Assembly: GCF_050632385.1 (NCBI RefSeq)
Contig: NZ_CP192599.1
Span: 558,001 to 622,000, forward strand
Direction of reading: 5' to 3'
DNA length: 64,000 nucleotides
Source of the DNA: Humitalea sp050632385
GTDB lineage: Bacteria; Pseudomonadota; Alphaproteobacteria; Acetobacterales; Acetobacteraceae
Numbering within the stretch: position 1 is the first letter of the stretch; each line of letters starts with the position of its first letter. Shown piece by piece: positions 1 to 8,451 of this stretch. The translations under genes were made by a program, and so were the position numbers. Under the pieces are notes generated by a model. It saw only the letters and a program-made list of their open reading frames with translations. It was not told the origin of the DNA and searched no databases.

Positions 1-80
1 AGAAAGTTTGCGTGGCATGGGGTTTGCGAAGTCTGGTCAGGAGGCGTCGTTTGTCGTCGCTTCGGACAACGGAGTTCACA

Positions 81-776
81 ATGACCATCACCTCATGGAA
101 GAGCATTGCTCTCGGCGCGCTTCTCGGCGCCGTCGCGCTCGGCAGCGTTGCCGAAGCCGGGCCGAGCTACGACGTCAGCGTCTATGCCTATAACCAGCCA
201 GGCACCGCACTCGGCTCCACCCTGCCTCCACCGGCCGGGGCGCTGATGACGGCGACCTTCACCTACAATGGTGAACTGAACTTCGTGAACAACGCGGCGC
301 AGAACACGCTCCCGACCGGCGACCTGAACTCCGCCTTCTTCGGGGCCAATGCCGCGGGGATCTCGGGTTACTCCGGCAGTGGTTCGTCCTTCTTCGGCAA
401 CTACAGCACGCTGGCGAACTTCCTGGCCTCCAGCGGCAGCGCCGCCGGCTACGACTATGCGACGCTGTTCGTGTTCCGGGCCAACCCGATCGACACGGCC
501 GGCATGAACCTCGTCATCACCCATGACGATGGGTCGGGCGTCTATGTGAACGGCGCGTTGCAGCCGGGCACCGTGACCGGCCCGACCAGCCAGGTGACGA
601 ATTTCGTGAGCCTGGGCGCGGGCAGCGACCTGCAGATCGTCTATGCGCGCGAGAACGGGACGCCGTCCGTGTTGCAGGTGTCGGTGCCGGAACCGATGTC
701 GCTGGCGCTGTTCGGCACCGGCCTGGTCGGGCTGGGCCTGCTGCGCGGCCGTCGCCGCGCGCAGCCGGCGGCCTGA
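81..776 (+). CDS. PEP-CTERM sorting-domain secreted protein
   Basis: This 231-residue protein is predicted to be exported and anchored by the PEP-CTERM/exosortase system. Residues 1-26 form a signal peptide ending AEA before GPS. The C terminus has the tripartite tag: VPEP near residue 203, a hydrophobic helix (LALFGTGLVGLGLL) and an arginine cluster (RGRRR). The middle is rich in Gly, Ser, Asn and Ala, with a short HDDGSGVYVNG segment like those of PA14-type sugar-binding domains; that resemblance is weak. I chose the ATG at 81 because GGAG lies just upstream and the signal peptide begins there; a longer reading from base 12 adds an unlikely basic leader. The substrate and role are unknown. 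Confidence 0.85.
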   Translation: MTITSWKSIALGALLGAVALGSVAEAGPSYDVSVYAYNQPGTALGSTLPPPAGALMTATFTYNGELNFVNNAAQNTLPTGDLNSAFFGANAAGISGYSGSGSSFFGNYSTLANFLASSGSAAGYDYATLFVFRANPIDTAGMNLVITHDDGSGVYVNGALQPGTVTGPTSQVTNFVSLGAGSDLQIVYARENGTPSVLQVSVPEPMSLALFGTGLVGLGLLRGRRRAQPAA

Positions 777-795
777 TCAATCCGCGGGTGCTGCC

Positions 796-1689
796 TCAAT
801 CGACCCGGGGCAGCATCCGCGCGGTTTCGCAGAATTCCATATAGAGACGCCGTGCCTCGGCCGCGACCGGGCCGGCGTTGAGGTTTCGGGTGCCATAGCG
901 CGTGCAGGGCTGCACCTTGCCGTAGTTGCCGGTCGAAAAGATCTCGTCGGCGCTGTCGAGGTCGACGCTGTCCATCGCGACCTCCCGCACCTCCACCCCC
1001 GCGCCGCGCAGCAGGGCGATGACCCGCTGGCGCGTGATGCCGTTGAGGAAGCTGCCGTTGTGCGCCGGGGTGAAGACCACGCCATCCTTCACCGCCATCA
1101 GGTTGGCCGAGGCGAATTCCGCGATCCTGCCATCCGCATCGCAGACCACCGCATTGTCGAAGCCGCGTTCAAAGGCCCAGACCGTGGCACGTGCGCTGTT
1201 CGGATAGAGGCAGGAGGCCTTGGCATCGGTCGGCGCCTGGTCGGGCGCGGGGCGGCGGAAGGGCGCCAGGGTGGCGGAAAACCCGGCCGCCCCAGGCAAT
1301 GGGCTGTCATAGATCGCGAGCGTAAAAACCGTCGTCGCCGGGTCCGGCCGCAAGGGCGGCATGCCGCCACGCGCAAAAAACATCGGGCGGATATAGAGCA
1401 CCGCCTCCGGCCCCATGCGGCGCACGCCCTCCCGGCACAGGGCCTCGATCTCGGGGGCCGCCAGGGTGGGTTTCATCAGCATCGCCTCGGCCGAACGCAC
1501 CACGCGGGCGCAATGCAGGTCCAGGTCCGGCACGGTGCCACGGATCGCGCGACCACCGTCGAAGACGACGGAACCGAGCCAGAAGGCGTGGTCCATGGGG
1601 CCGGTGAGCTTCTGCTCCTCGGTCGTCCAGACCCCGTCGTTCCAGAAGACGCCCGCCATCGAAGCCACCCGATCATTGCCGGACGCCAT
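796..1689 (-). CDS. Class IV PLP aminotransferase, branched-chain or D-amino-acid type
   Basis: A 297-residue fold-type IV pyridoxal-phosphate enzyme of the IlvE/D-amino-acid transaminase family, which moves an amino group between amino acids and 2-oxo acids in the cytoplasm. The PLP lysine is K157 in the segment DAKASCLYPNSA. Later family signatures are present: an EFASANLMAV stretch, GSFLNGITRQRVIALL, and DEIFSTGNYGKVQP near the C terminus. The length fits the family. It converges on the upstream PEP-CTERM gene with a 19-base gap and is transcribed away from the SAF-domain gene at 1770. Whether it prefers branched-chain amino acids or another donor cannot be read from sequence. The ATG at 1689 follows a plausible GGCGGA ribosome site. 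Confidence 0.85.
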   Translation of the reverse strand: MASGNDRVASMAGVFWNDGVWTTEEQKLTGPMDHAFWLGSVVFDGGRAIRGTVPDLDLHCARVVRSAEAMLMKPTLAAPEIEALCREGVRRMGPEAVLYIRPMFFARGGMPPLRPDPATTVFTLAIYDSPLPGAAGFSATLAPFRRPAPDQAPTDAKASCLYPNSARATVWAFERGFDNAVVCDADGRIAEFASANLMAVKDGVVFTPAHNGSFLNGITRQRVIALLRGAGVEVREVAMDSVDLDSADEIFSTGNYGKVQPCTRYGTRNLNAGPVAAEARRLYMEFCETARMLPRVD

Positions 1690-1769
1690 GTTCCGCCCAG
1701 GTCCCCGCGTTGACCACCCCCCCGGCCGAAGCCTAGCGTCCGCTCAACCAAAAACAGGGGGCAACGCCG

Positions 1770-2054
1770 ATGACGGTGCATTTTATCGTGCATGACGAGG
1801 GTGACAGCGTGGGTGTCGTGGTGGTCGAGGGGCTGAAATCCGGCAGCCGAATCAACGGCTGGATCATGGACCAGGACCGCATCATCGAATTCGACGCCGC
1901 CAATGACATCCCCATCGGCCACAAACTCGCGGTCAAGCCGATCGCCAAGGGCGACACCATCATCAAATACGGCACCGACATCGGCCGCGCCGTTGCCGAC
2001 ATCGCCCCCGGGCAACACGCCCACGTCCACAACATCAAGACGAAGCGGTGGTGA
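1770..2054 (+). CDS. SAF-domain small subunit of UxaA/SuyA-type lyase
   Basis: A 94-residue protein that is entirely one SAF domain, equivalent to the N-terminal part of altronate/galactarate dehydratases (UxaA, GarD) and to the alpha subunit of (2R)-sulfolactate sulfo-lyase (SuyA). Recognisable parts are the IPIGHKLAVKPIAKGD motif and the region KYGTDIGRAVADI that follows. It should act with the large subunit encoded directly downstream, whose start lies at its stop codon. An AGGGGG ribosome site precedes the ATG. The separate small-plus-large organisation matches SuyAB more than the fused altronate dehydratase, but many split UxaA-family lyases of unknown substrate exist, so the reaction is not fixed. 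Confidence 0.8.
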   Translation: MTVHFIVHDEGDSVGVVVVEGLKSGSRINGWIMDQDRIIEFDAANDIPIGHKLAVKPIAKGDTIIKYGTDIGRAVADIAPGQHAHVHNIKTKRW

Positions 2055-2059
2055 GCAAG

Positions 2060-3235
2060 ATGGGCATCGATCTGAAAGCCGCCTCCTTCGAGGGGTATCG
2101 GCGTGAGAATGGCCGCATGGGCGTGCGCAACCACGTCATCATCCTGCCGGTGGACGACCTGTCCAACGCCGCGGCCGAGGCCGTGGCGCATAACATCAAG
2201 GGGTCCATGGCGATCCCGCATGCCTATGGCCGGCTGCAGTTCGGCGCCGACCTGGACCTGCACTTCCTGACCCTGATCGGCACCGGAACCAACCCGAATG
2301 TCGCGGGCGTGGTGGTGATCGGGATCGAACCCGGATGGACCGGCAAGATCGTCGAAGGCATCGCCCTGTCCGGGCGCCCGGTCGAAGGTTTTGCTATCGA
2401 GCAGAATGGCGACACCAATACCATCGCTGCGGCCTCCCGCGCCGCATACCGTCTGGTGAAGCACGCCAGTCGCCAGAAGCGTGTGCGCGCGCCGATGAAT
2501 GAATTGTGGGTTTCCACCAAATGCGGTGAGAGCGACACGACCAGCGGCCTCGCATCCTGCCCCACGGTGGGCAATGCGTTTGACAAGCTCTGGGCGAACG
2601 GCAACACGCTGGTCTTTGGTGAAACCAGCGAGATCACCGGCGGCGAACACCTCGTCGCCGCGCGCTGCAAGACGCCGGAGATCAGGCAAGAATTCATGGC
2701 GATGTTCGACCGCTACCAGCGGGTGATCGAGGCGAACAAAACCAACGACCTGTCGGACAGCCAGCCGACCAAGGGCAATATCGAAGGCGGGCTGACGACG
2801 ATCGAGGAAAAGGCGCTGGGCAACATCACCAAGATCGGCAAGCACTGCACCGTCGATGGCGTAATCGACAAGGCGGTGACGCCGACGCATGCCGGGCTGT
2901 GGTTCATGGACAGCAGTTCGGCGGCGGCGGAGATGGTGACGCTCTGCGCGGCATCGGGGTTCGCCGTGCATACCTTCCCGACCGGGCAGGGCAATGTGAT
3001 CGGCAACCCGATCCTGCCGGTGATCAAGATCACCGCGAACCCGCGCACGCAGCGCACCATGTCCGAACACATCGACGTGGACGTGACGGCGCTGCTGCAA
3101 CGGCAGATGAACATGGACCAGGCGGGGGAGGCGTTGCTGGACTGCATCCAGCGCACCGCCGATGGCGAACTGACGGCGGCCGAATTGTTGGGCCATCGCG
3201 AATTCAGCCTGACCCGTCTGTACGAGAGCGCATGA
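2060..3235 (+). CDS. UxaA-family lyase large subunit (SuyB-like)
   Basis: A protein of about 391 residues matching the C-terminal catalytic part of UxaA-family dehydratases and SuyB. Features seen are GRMGVRNHVIILPVDDLSNA near the start, VVVIGIEPGWTGKI, KCGESDTTSGLASCPTVGNA with cysteines typical of this iron-dependent family, FGETSEITGGEH, and HTFPTGQGNVIGNPILPVIK. These enzymes eliminate water, or sulfite in SuyAB, from 2-hydroxy acids. I chose the ATG at 2060, preceded by GGTGGTGAG; in-frame GTG codons at 2048 and 2051 would overlap the SAF gene and are possible alternatives. Its stop overlaps the methyltransferase start (ATGA), so the genes are probably co-transcribed. Confidence 0.8.
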   Translation: MGIDLKAASFEGYRRENGRMGVRNHVIILPVDDLSNAAAEAVAHNIKGSMAIPHAYGRLQFGADLDLHFLTLIGTGTNPNVAGVVVIGIEPGWTGKIVEGIALSGRPVEGFAIEQNGDTNTIAAASRAAYRLVKHASRQKRVRAPMNELWVSTKCGESDTTSGLASCPTVGNAFDKLWANGNTLVFGETSEITGGEHLVAARCKTPEIRQEFMAMFDRYQRVIEANKTNDLSDSQPTKGNIEGGLTTIEEKALGNITKIGKHCTVDGVIDKAVTPTHAGLWFMDSSSAAAEMVTLCAASGFAVHTFPTGQGNVIGNPILPVIKITANPRTQRTMSEHIDVDVTALLQRQMNMDQAGEALLDCIQRTADGELTAAELLGHREFSLTRLYESA

Positions 3236-4116
3236 TCGCGACGGCGCCGGCCGGCTATGCAGCCGGCGCCCCCTTGCCCTGGTGGGTGAAGGTGGCGGTG
3301 AAACTGGCGACCGCCGCCGTGCATCTGCCGCGCGACGGGCTTCGCCGGCTGGGGCTGAACCGCCACACCTTTATCGCCGACGACCCCGACCGGCTGGTTG
3401 ATGAACCCGCACGCCATGTCGCGCGGTTCCGCGCACTGACCGGGCGCGCGCCGCGATCGGTGCTGGAAATCGGGCCAGGCCGGATGGTGGCGCGCGCCGC
3501 CGCCTATGCCGCGCTGGGCTGCGAACAAATCTGGTTCGCGGATGTGGAGGATGATGCCCCCACGGATGTCGCTGCCTATCAGCGCGTCGCCGCCCTGGCC
3601 GCCGAACGCGGCCTGCCGGCGCCGGACCTGTCGGGCGCGGGAACCCGCGATGCCGCGCTGGCCGCCTGTGGCGCGCGGCTACTGATCGGGCCGGATGCGC
3701 TGGCCGCGATCCCGGATGGCGCCGTCGACCTGGTGATTTCCGATGTGGTGCTGGAACACGTTCGCCGCGACGCGCTGCCGGGGCTGCTGGCCGCGCTGGC
3801 GCGGGTCTCGGCGCCGGGCGGGTTGGGGCGGCATGCGATCGACTTCCACGACCATGTCGGCGGCGCCTTGAACACGTTGCGCTTTTCGCCCGGCTTCTGG
3901 GAAAGCGCCTGGGTCGGGCGCAGCGGATTGTATGTGAACCGGATGGGGTTGGGGGCGATGGTCGCGGCGTTCCAGGCTGCGGGGTTTGCGGCCGAGGTCA
4001 CGGAGCGCCTGGTCTGGCCGGGCGCACCACCGGGGGCGGCAAAAATCCATGCCAGCCTGCACGCGACCCCGGCGGAGGATCGGGTGGCCTTTGCCCGGGT
4101 GGAGACGCGGCGCTGA
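3232..4116 (+). CDS. SAM-dependent class I methyltransferase
   Basis: A 294-residue methyltransferase with a Rossmann-like SAM-binding core. Motif I is VLEIGPGRMVARAAA at about residues 77-91 and the motif II/III region is AVDLVISDVVLEHV, followed by PGLLAALARVSAPGGLGRHAIDFHDHV, a pattern typical of small-molecule methyltransferases. The first 30 residues contain a hydrophobic stretch (WVKVAVKLATAAVHLP) that may bind membrane. The ATG overlaps the preceding stop by four bases, so it is likely translated with the UxaA-type lyase. The substrate is unknown. Its place between a lyase and an Ldh-type dehydrogenase does not by itself suggest one, and it may be an unrelated passenger in the operon. 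Confidence 0.75.
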   Translation: MIATAPAGYAAGAPLPWWVKVAVKLATAAVHLPRDGLRRLGLNRHTFIADDPDRLVDEPARHVARFRALTGRAPRSVLEIGPGRMVARAAAYAALGCEQIWFADVEDDAPTDVAAYQRVAALAAERGLPAPDLSGAGTRDAALAACGARLLIGPDALAAIPDGAVDLVISDVVLEHVRRDALPGLLAALARVSAPGGLGRHAIDFHDHVGGALNTLRFSPGFWESAWVGRSGLYVNRMGLGAMVAAFQAAGFAAEVTERLVWPGAPPGAAKIHASLHATPAEDRVAFARVETRR

Positions 4117-4174
4117 TCACACGGCATCCTTCCCCATGCGCGACGCTGCCGCGCAAAACGGCTATCCGATTGGC

Positions 4175-5185
4175 ATGATCCTCTCCACCACCGACGCCCT
4201 GACCCTGGCCACCGCCGCCCTGCGCGCCGCCGGCGCTGCCCCCGCCATGGCCGAGGCCACGGCCGCCGCCCTGGTCGCGGCCGAGGCGATGGGGCAGGGC
4301 GGGCACGGCCTGTCCCGCCTGGCGATGTACTGCGCTTTCTTGCGCAACGGCCGGGCCGATGGCGCGGCACTCCCCGCCGTCGTGGCCGAACGCGGCGGCG
4401 CGGTGCTGATTTCCGCCAACCACGGCCTCGCCTACCCGGCCCTGCTGCTGGCCGAGTCAGAAATTTTGACACGCACAAAAACCCACGGCATCGCCTGTGC
4501 CGGGATCACCGACAGCCATCACAGTGGCGCGATGGGCCTGCCGGTGGCGCGGTTGGCGGGGGCGGGGCTGGTCGCCTTGGCCTTTACCAATTCGCCCGCC
4601 GCCATGCCGGTGCCGGGGGGCAAGCGCCCGCTGCTGGGCACCAACCCGATCGCCGCGGCCTTCCCCCGGCGCGGCGCGGCGCCGCTGGTGATCGACCTGG
4701 CCCTGTCGGCGGTGGCGCGCGGGCGGGTGATGAAGGCGGCGCAGGATGATGTGCCGATCCCGCCGGGCTGGGCGCTGGATGCCGAGGGCGTGCCCACCAC
4801 CAATGCCAAGGCGGCACTGGGCGGCGCCATGCTGGCGATGGGCGGGGAAAAGGGCGCGGCGCTGGCGCTGGTGGTGGAACTGCTCTGCGTCGCACTGACC
4901 GGGGCGGCCTTTGGCTTCGAGGCCGACAGTTTCTTCAGCGACGAGGGCAACCAGCCGCGCCTCGGCCATTTCCTGCTGGCGGTCGATCCAGGGGCGATGG
5001 CGGGGCAGGCGGTGTTCCTGGACCGAATCGAGGCCCTGGTCGGCACCGCGACGGCCGAACCCGGCGTGCGGCTGCCGGGTGAGCGGCGGCAGGGGCTGGT
5101 TGCCAAGGCCGCGGCCGAGGGGCTGGTGCTGACCGAGGCCGGGCTGGCATCGCTACGGCGGCTGGCCGGCCCCGGTTTCGGTTGA
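4175..5185 (+). CDS. Ldh-family NAD(P)-dependent 2-hydroxyacid oxidoreductase
   Basis: A 336-residue member of the malate/L-lactate/sulfolactate dehydrogenase family (Ldh_2), which uses a fold unlike that of classical lactate dehydrogenase. Diagnostic segments are EAMGQGGHGLSRL, the catalytic-region DSHHSGAMGLPV, ALAFTNSPAAMPVPGG and the nearby LLGTNPIAAAFP, and late GGEKGAALALVVELL with FFSDEGNQPRLGHFLLAVDP. Known relatives include ComC (R-sulfolactate dehydrogenase), ureidoglycolate dehydrogenase and 2,3-diketogulonate reductase. Its position after a SuyAB-like lyase is compatible with a sulfolactate or sugar-acid route. The ATG at 4175 gives the normal family N terminus; an in-frame ATG at 4136 would add 13 residues. 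Confidence 0.82.
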   Translation: MILSTTDALTLATAALRAAGAAPAMAEATAAALVAAEAMGQGGHGLSRLAMYCAFLRNGRADGAALPAVVAERGGAVLISANHGLAYPALLLAESEILTRTKTHGIACAGITDSHHSGAMGLPVARLAGAGLVALAFTNSPAAMPVPGGKRPLLGTNPIAAAFPRRGAAPLVIDLALSAVARGRVMKAAQDDVPIPPGWALDAEGVPTTNAKAALGGAMLAMGGEKGAALALVVELLCVALTGAAFGFEADSFFSDEGNQPRLGHFLLAVDPGAMAGQAVFLDRIEALVGTATAEPGVRLPGERRQGLVAKAAAEGLVLTEAGLASLRRLAGPGFG

Positions 5186-5347
5186 CTCGCAGCCCCGCCC
5201 GCCGCATACGCCCCCGATCACGGGACCGCCCTGGCCCCTCACGTCCCCCGCCCGGCGGGTGACGACGCCGCTCCGCGAAGGCTCGCGCAGCGGCGCGATT
5301 GCGTTTGGGCGGTCTGGACCACGTCTGGTTAAGGATCGACCGCCCCC

Positions 5348-6733
5348 ATGTTCGAGGCCCTCTCGAACCGTCTGACAAGCGTCTTCGACACGCTCCGCCG
5401 CCGCGGCGCGCTGCGTGAGGAAGATGTGGCCGAGGCCCTGCGCGAAGTTCGCGTGGCGTTGCTGGAGGCCGATGTCGCGCTGTCGGTGGTCAAGGACCTG
5501 ACGACCAAGGTGCGCGAACGCGCCGTGGGCCAGGAAGTCATCCGTTCGGTCCAGCCGGCCCAGCAGGTCATCAAGATCGTCAACGACGTGCTGGTGGAGG
5601 CACTGGGCGGTGGCCCGGATGCGCCGACCGCGCGTGGCATCGACCTCAACGCCGCCGCCCCCGTCGTGATCCTGATGGTCGGGTTGCAGGGCTCGGGCAA
5701 GACCACGACCACCGGCAAGCTGGCGCTGCGCCTGCAGGACAAGCAGCGCAAGAAGGTGCTGGTCGCGTCCCTCGACACGCAGCGCCCGGCCGCCCAGCGG
5801 CAATTGGCGATCCTGGCCGAACAGGCCGGCGTGATCAGCCTGCCGATCGTGCCGGGCGAGGGGCCGCTCGCCATCGCCGCGCGCGCGATGGAAGACGCCC
5901 GCCGCGGCTATTTCGACGTGCTGATCCTGGACACCGCCGGCCGCCTGTCGATCGACGATGCGCTGATGGAGGAAGTGGCCGCGGTGAAATCCGCGACCCG
6001 TCCGCATGAGACGTTGCTGGTCGTGGACGCCATGACCGGCCAGGATTCGGTGCAGACCGCCCGCGCCTTCAACGAACGCCTGTCGATCACCGGCATCGTC
6101 ATGACCCGCGTCGATGGTGATGCGCGCGGCGGTGCCGCGCTGTCGATGCGCGCCGTCACCGGCGCGCCGATCAAGCTGTTGGGCGCGGGCGAAAAGCTCG
6201 ACGCGCTGGAGGAATTCCACCCCGACCGCATCGCCTCCCGCATCCTCGGCATGGGCGACATCGTGTCGCTGGTCGAGCGTGCATCCGAGACCATCGACCA
6301 GGCGGAAGCCGAGAAGATGGCCGCCCGGATGCAGAAGGGCATCTTCACGCTGGACGACTACGCCAATCAGCTCAAGCAGATCGGCAAGATGGGCAGCCTG
6401 TCGGGCATCCTCGGGATGCTGCCGGGCGTCGGCAAGATCAAGCAGCAGCTTGAGGGCGCCAACCTGGACACCGCCATCCTGAAGCGTCAGGCCGCCATCA
6501 TCGGCAGCATGACGAAGAAGGAAAAGAAGGTCCCCGACATCATCAAGGCATCGCGCAAGAAGCGCATCGCCGCGGGGTCGGGCACCAGCGTCCAGGAAGT
6601 GAACAAACTGCTGAAGCAGTATGACGAAATGTCCGCGATGATGAAGCGGATGAGCAAGCTTGGCCAGAAAGGCTTGATGCGCGGCGGACTCGCGGCCCTC
6701 ATGCCCGGCCTTGGCAACAAACGACCCTACTGA
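5348..6733 (+). CDS. ffh: Signal recognition particle protein Ffh
   Basis: The 461-residue SRP54-type GTPase that binds 4.5S RNA and signal sequences of nascent membrane proteins and delivers ribosomes to FtsY at the membrane. The N domain covers residues 1-95. The G domain has GLQGSGKTTTTGKLA (about 112-126), DTQRPAA, DTAGRL and TRVDGDARGGAALS. The methionine-rich M domain starts near residue 300 with helices such as MGSLSGILGMLPGVGKIK and ends GGLAALMPGLGNKRPY. Length and motif order are standard. A 162-base gap upstream separates it from the dehydrogenase gene. It opens the usual ffh-rpsP-rimM-trmD-rplS cluster. Confidence 0.98.
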   Translation: MFEALSNRLTSVFDTLRRRGALREEDVAEALREVRVALLEADVALSVVKDLTTKVRERAVGQEVIRSVQPAQQVIKIVNDVLVEALGGGPDAPTARGIDLNAAAPVVILMVGLQGSGKTTTTGKLALRLQDKQRKKVLVASLDTQRPAAQRQLAILAEQAGVISLPIVPGEGPLAIAARAMEDARRGYFDVLILDTAGRLSIDDALMEEVAAVKSATRPHETLLVVDAMTGQDSVQTARAFNERLSITGIVMTRVDGDARGGAALSMRAVTGAPIKLLGAGEKLDALEEFHPDRIASRILGMGDIVSLVERASETIDQAEAEKMAARMQKGIFTLDDYANQLKQIGKMGSLSGILGMLPGVGKIKQQLEGANLDTAILKRQAAIIGSMTKKEKKVPDIIKASRKKRIAAGSGTSVQEVNKLLKQYDEMSAMMKRMSKLGQKGLMRGGLAALMPGLGNKRPY

Positions 6734-6753
6734 AGACAGGAGACAGAGTTCTT

Positions 6754-7086
6754 ATGGGCATCAAGATCCGCCTCGCGCGCGCCGGCGCCAAGCGTCGTCC
6801 GTATTACCACATCGTGGTGGCCGACAGCCGCAGCCCGCGCGACGGCCGCTTCATCGAGAAGATCGGTTCCTACGACCCCATGCTGCCGTCCGACCACGCC
6901 GACCGCATTCGCCTGCAGTCCGAGCGCGTGACGCATTGGCTGAGCGAGGGCGCCCTGGCGACCGACCGCGTGGCAAAGTTCCTGGGCCATGCCGGCCTGG
7001 CGCCGATGCCCGTCTTCGTCGAGCAGCCGAAGCAGTCGGCGCCGAAGAAGAAGGCGCAGGAACGCGCCGCCAAGGCCGCCGGCTAA
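6754..7086 (+). CDS. rpsP: 30S ribosomal protein S16
   Basis: A 110-residue bS16 ribosomal protein of the small subunit. The start MGIKIRLARAGAKRRPYYHI and the following DSRSPRDGRFIEKIGSYDP are the family signature. The C-terminal 25 residues (KQSAPKKKAQERAAKAAG) form a lysine/alanine-rich tail common in alphaproteobacteria. AGGAG sits 10 bases before the ATG. It lies 20 bases after ffh and 12 bases before rimM, in the conserved order for this operon. Confidence 0.98.
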   Translation: MGIKIRLARAGAKRRPYYHIVVADSRSPRDGRFIEKIGSYDPMLPSDHADRIRLQSERVTHWLSEGALATDRVAKFLGHAGLAPMPVFVEQPKQSAPKKKAQERAAKAAG

Positions 7087-7098
7087 GGTTCTGCCGCG

Positions 7099-7698
7099 AT
7101 GCCGGAACCCCGCATCCTGGTTGGTGAGATTGGCCGCCCGCACGGTGTGCGGGGCCTGGTGAAGCTGCGTTCCTTCACCACGGAACCGGCCGATGTCGCC
7201 GCCTACGGCCCCCTGTCGGATGAGGCGGGGACCCGCGTCTTCGCCATCGGCTGGCTGGGCGGCGGGATCGCGCGCATCGAAGGCGTGACCGATCGCGACC
7301 AGGCGGCGAAGCTGACCGGCATGCGGCTCTATGTCGATCGCGACAAGCTGCCCGCCCCGGCGGAGGAGGAGTTCTACCTGGCCGACCTGGTCGGGCTGGA
7401 CGCCTTCAGCGAGAACACGCCGCTCGGCCGCGTCATCGCGGTCGAGGATTTCGGTGCCGGCCCCTTCCTGACCATTCGCGACGCCAAGGGCGAGGAAAGC
7501 CTGCTGGCTTTCACCCGCAAGGTCGTCCCCGTGGTCGATGTGGCGGGCGGCCGGATCGAGGTCGTGCCGCCGGACGAGGTCATCATCCAGCCTGAAGCGG
7601 GTGGCGAGGAGTCTCCGTTGGGCCTGGCCGATGCCGAGCCGCTGCCGCGCCGGTCCCAGCACCGCCGCAACGGCGGCCAGCGGGAGGCCGCGGAGTAA
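7099..7698 (+). CDS. rimM: 16S rRNA processing protein RimM
   Basis: A 199-residue ribosome maturation factor that binds protein S19 and helps assemble the head of the 30S subunit. The N-terminal RimM domain begins ILVGEIGRPHGVRGLVKLRS and the PRC-barrel domain contains EEFYLADLVGLDAF and GRVIAVEDFGAGPFLTI. The last 40 residues, ending in a PLPRRSQHRRNGGQREAAE tail, extend beyond the usual end of the barrel and are low complexity. It sits between rpsP and trmD with gaps of 12 and 4 bases. Confidence 0.96.
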   Translation: MPEPRILVGEIGRPHGVRGLVKLRSFTTEPADVAAYGPLSDEAGTRVFAIGWLGGGIARIEGVTDRDQAAKLTGMRLYVDRDKLPAPAEEEFYLADLVGLDAFSENTPLGRVIAVEDFGAGPFLTIRDAKGEESLLAFTRKVVPVVDVAGGRIEVVPPDEVIIQPEAGGEESPLGLADAEPLPRRSQHRRNGGQREAAE

Positions 7699-7702
7699 TC
7701 CC

Positions 7703-8425
7703 ATGTGGCGCGCCTCCCTCATCACCCTGTTCCCGGCGATGTTCCCGGGCCCGCTTGGCCAGTCCCTGGCCGGCCGGGCGTTGGGCGAGGGTGTGTGGTC
7801 CTGCGACACGCTGGATTTGCGCGGTTTCGGCCTCGGCCGGCATGCGCAGGTCGATGACACGCCGTTCGGTGGTGGCGCCGGCATGGTGATGCGGCCCGAC
7901 GTGATCGATGCGGCCTGTACCGCGGCCGATCCCGGCGGCCGGCCGTTGATCTACCTGACGCCCAGGGGGCAACCCTTGACCCAGGCGCTGGTGCGGGATC
8001 TCGCGGCGGGGCCGGGGGTGGTCGTGTTGTGCGGCCGGTATGAAGGCGTGGACCAGCGCGTGCTGGAAGCGCGCGGCATGCTGGAAATCTCGGTCGGCGA
8101 CTACGTGCTCTCGGGCGGGGAACCGGCGGCGCTGGTGCTGCTCGATGCCTGCATCCGGCTTTTGCCGGGCGTCATGGGTGGGACCGACAGCGCGCGGGAG
8201 GAATCCTTCGCCGACGGGCTGCTGGAATACCCGCTCTATACCCGTCCGGCGGAATGGAACGGGCGGCCCGTGCCGCCGGTCCTGCTGTCGGGCAATCATG
8301 GGGATGTCGCCCGTTGGCGCGCGGAGCAAGCCGCCCGCGCCACCCGGGAACGCCGCCCCGATCTTTGGAAAATGCACGCCGGATCGGCCGGGGGCGCGCT
8401 TGCCCCCACCGCCCAGGCGCATTAG
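7703..8425 (+). CDS. trmD: tRNA (guanine-N1)-methyltransferase TrmD
   Basis: A 240-residue SPOUT-class enzyme that methylates G37 next to the anticodon and prevents frameshifting. Visible hallmarks are ITLFPAMFPGPL at the start, DDTPFGGGAGMVMRPD, YLTPRGQPL, VVLCGRYEGVDQRV, the trefoil-knot SAM segment ISVGDYVLSGGEPAAL, and PPVLLSGNHGDVARWR near the C terminus. The ATG at 7703 is chosen because it gives the conserved N terminus; an upstream in-frame extension would run into rimM. It is part of the ribosomal/tRNA-modification operon. Confidence 0.97.
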   Translation: MWRASLITLFPAMFPGPLGQSLAGRALGEGVWSCDTLDLRGFGLGRHAQVDDTPFGGGAGMVMRPDVIDAACTAADPGGRPLIYLTPRGQPLTQALVRDLAAGPGVVVLCGRYEGVDQRVLEARGMLEISVGDYVLSGGEPAALVLLDACIRLLPGVMGGTDSAREESFADGLLEYPLYTRPAEWNGRPVPPVLLSGNHGDVARWRAEQAARATRERRPDLWKMHAGSAGGALAPTAQAH

Positions 8426-8451
8426 GAACCGGTTTCGAGAAGGACCATGTC

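Noticed and set aside
1733..3196. A 487-codon minus-strand open frame
   Set aside because: It is antisense to the SAF and UxaA-type genes, which have matching family motifs and a coupled operon layout.
5186..5347. A 4.5S/SRP RNA gene next to ffh
   Set aside because: The spacer lacks the SRP RNA tetraloop and symmetric-loop motif.
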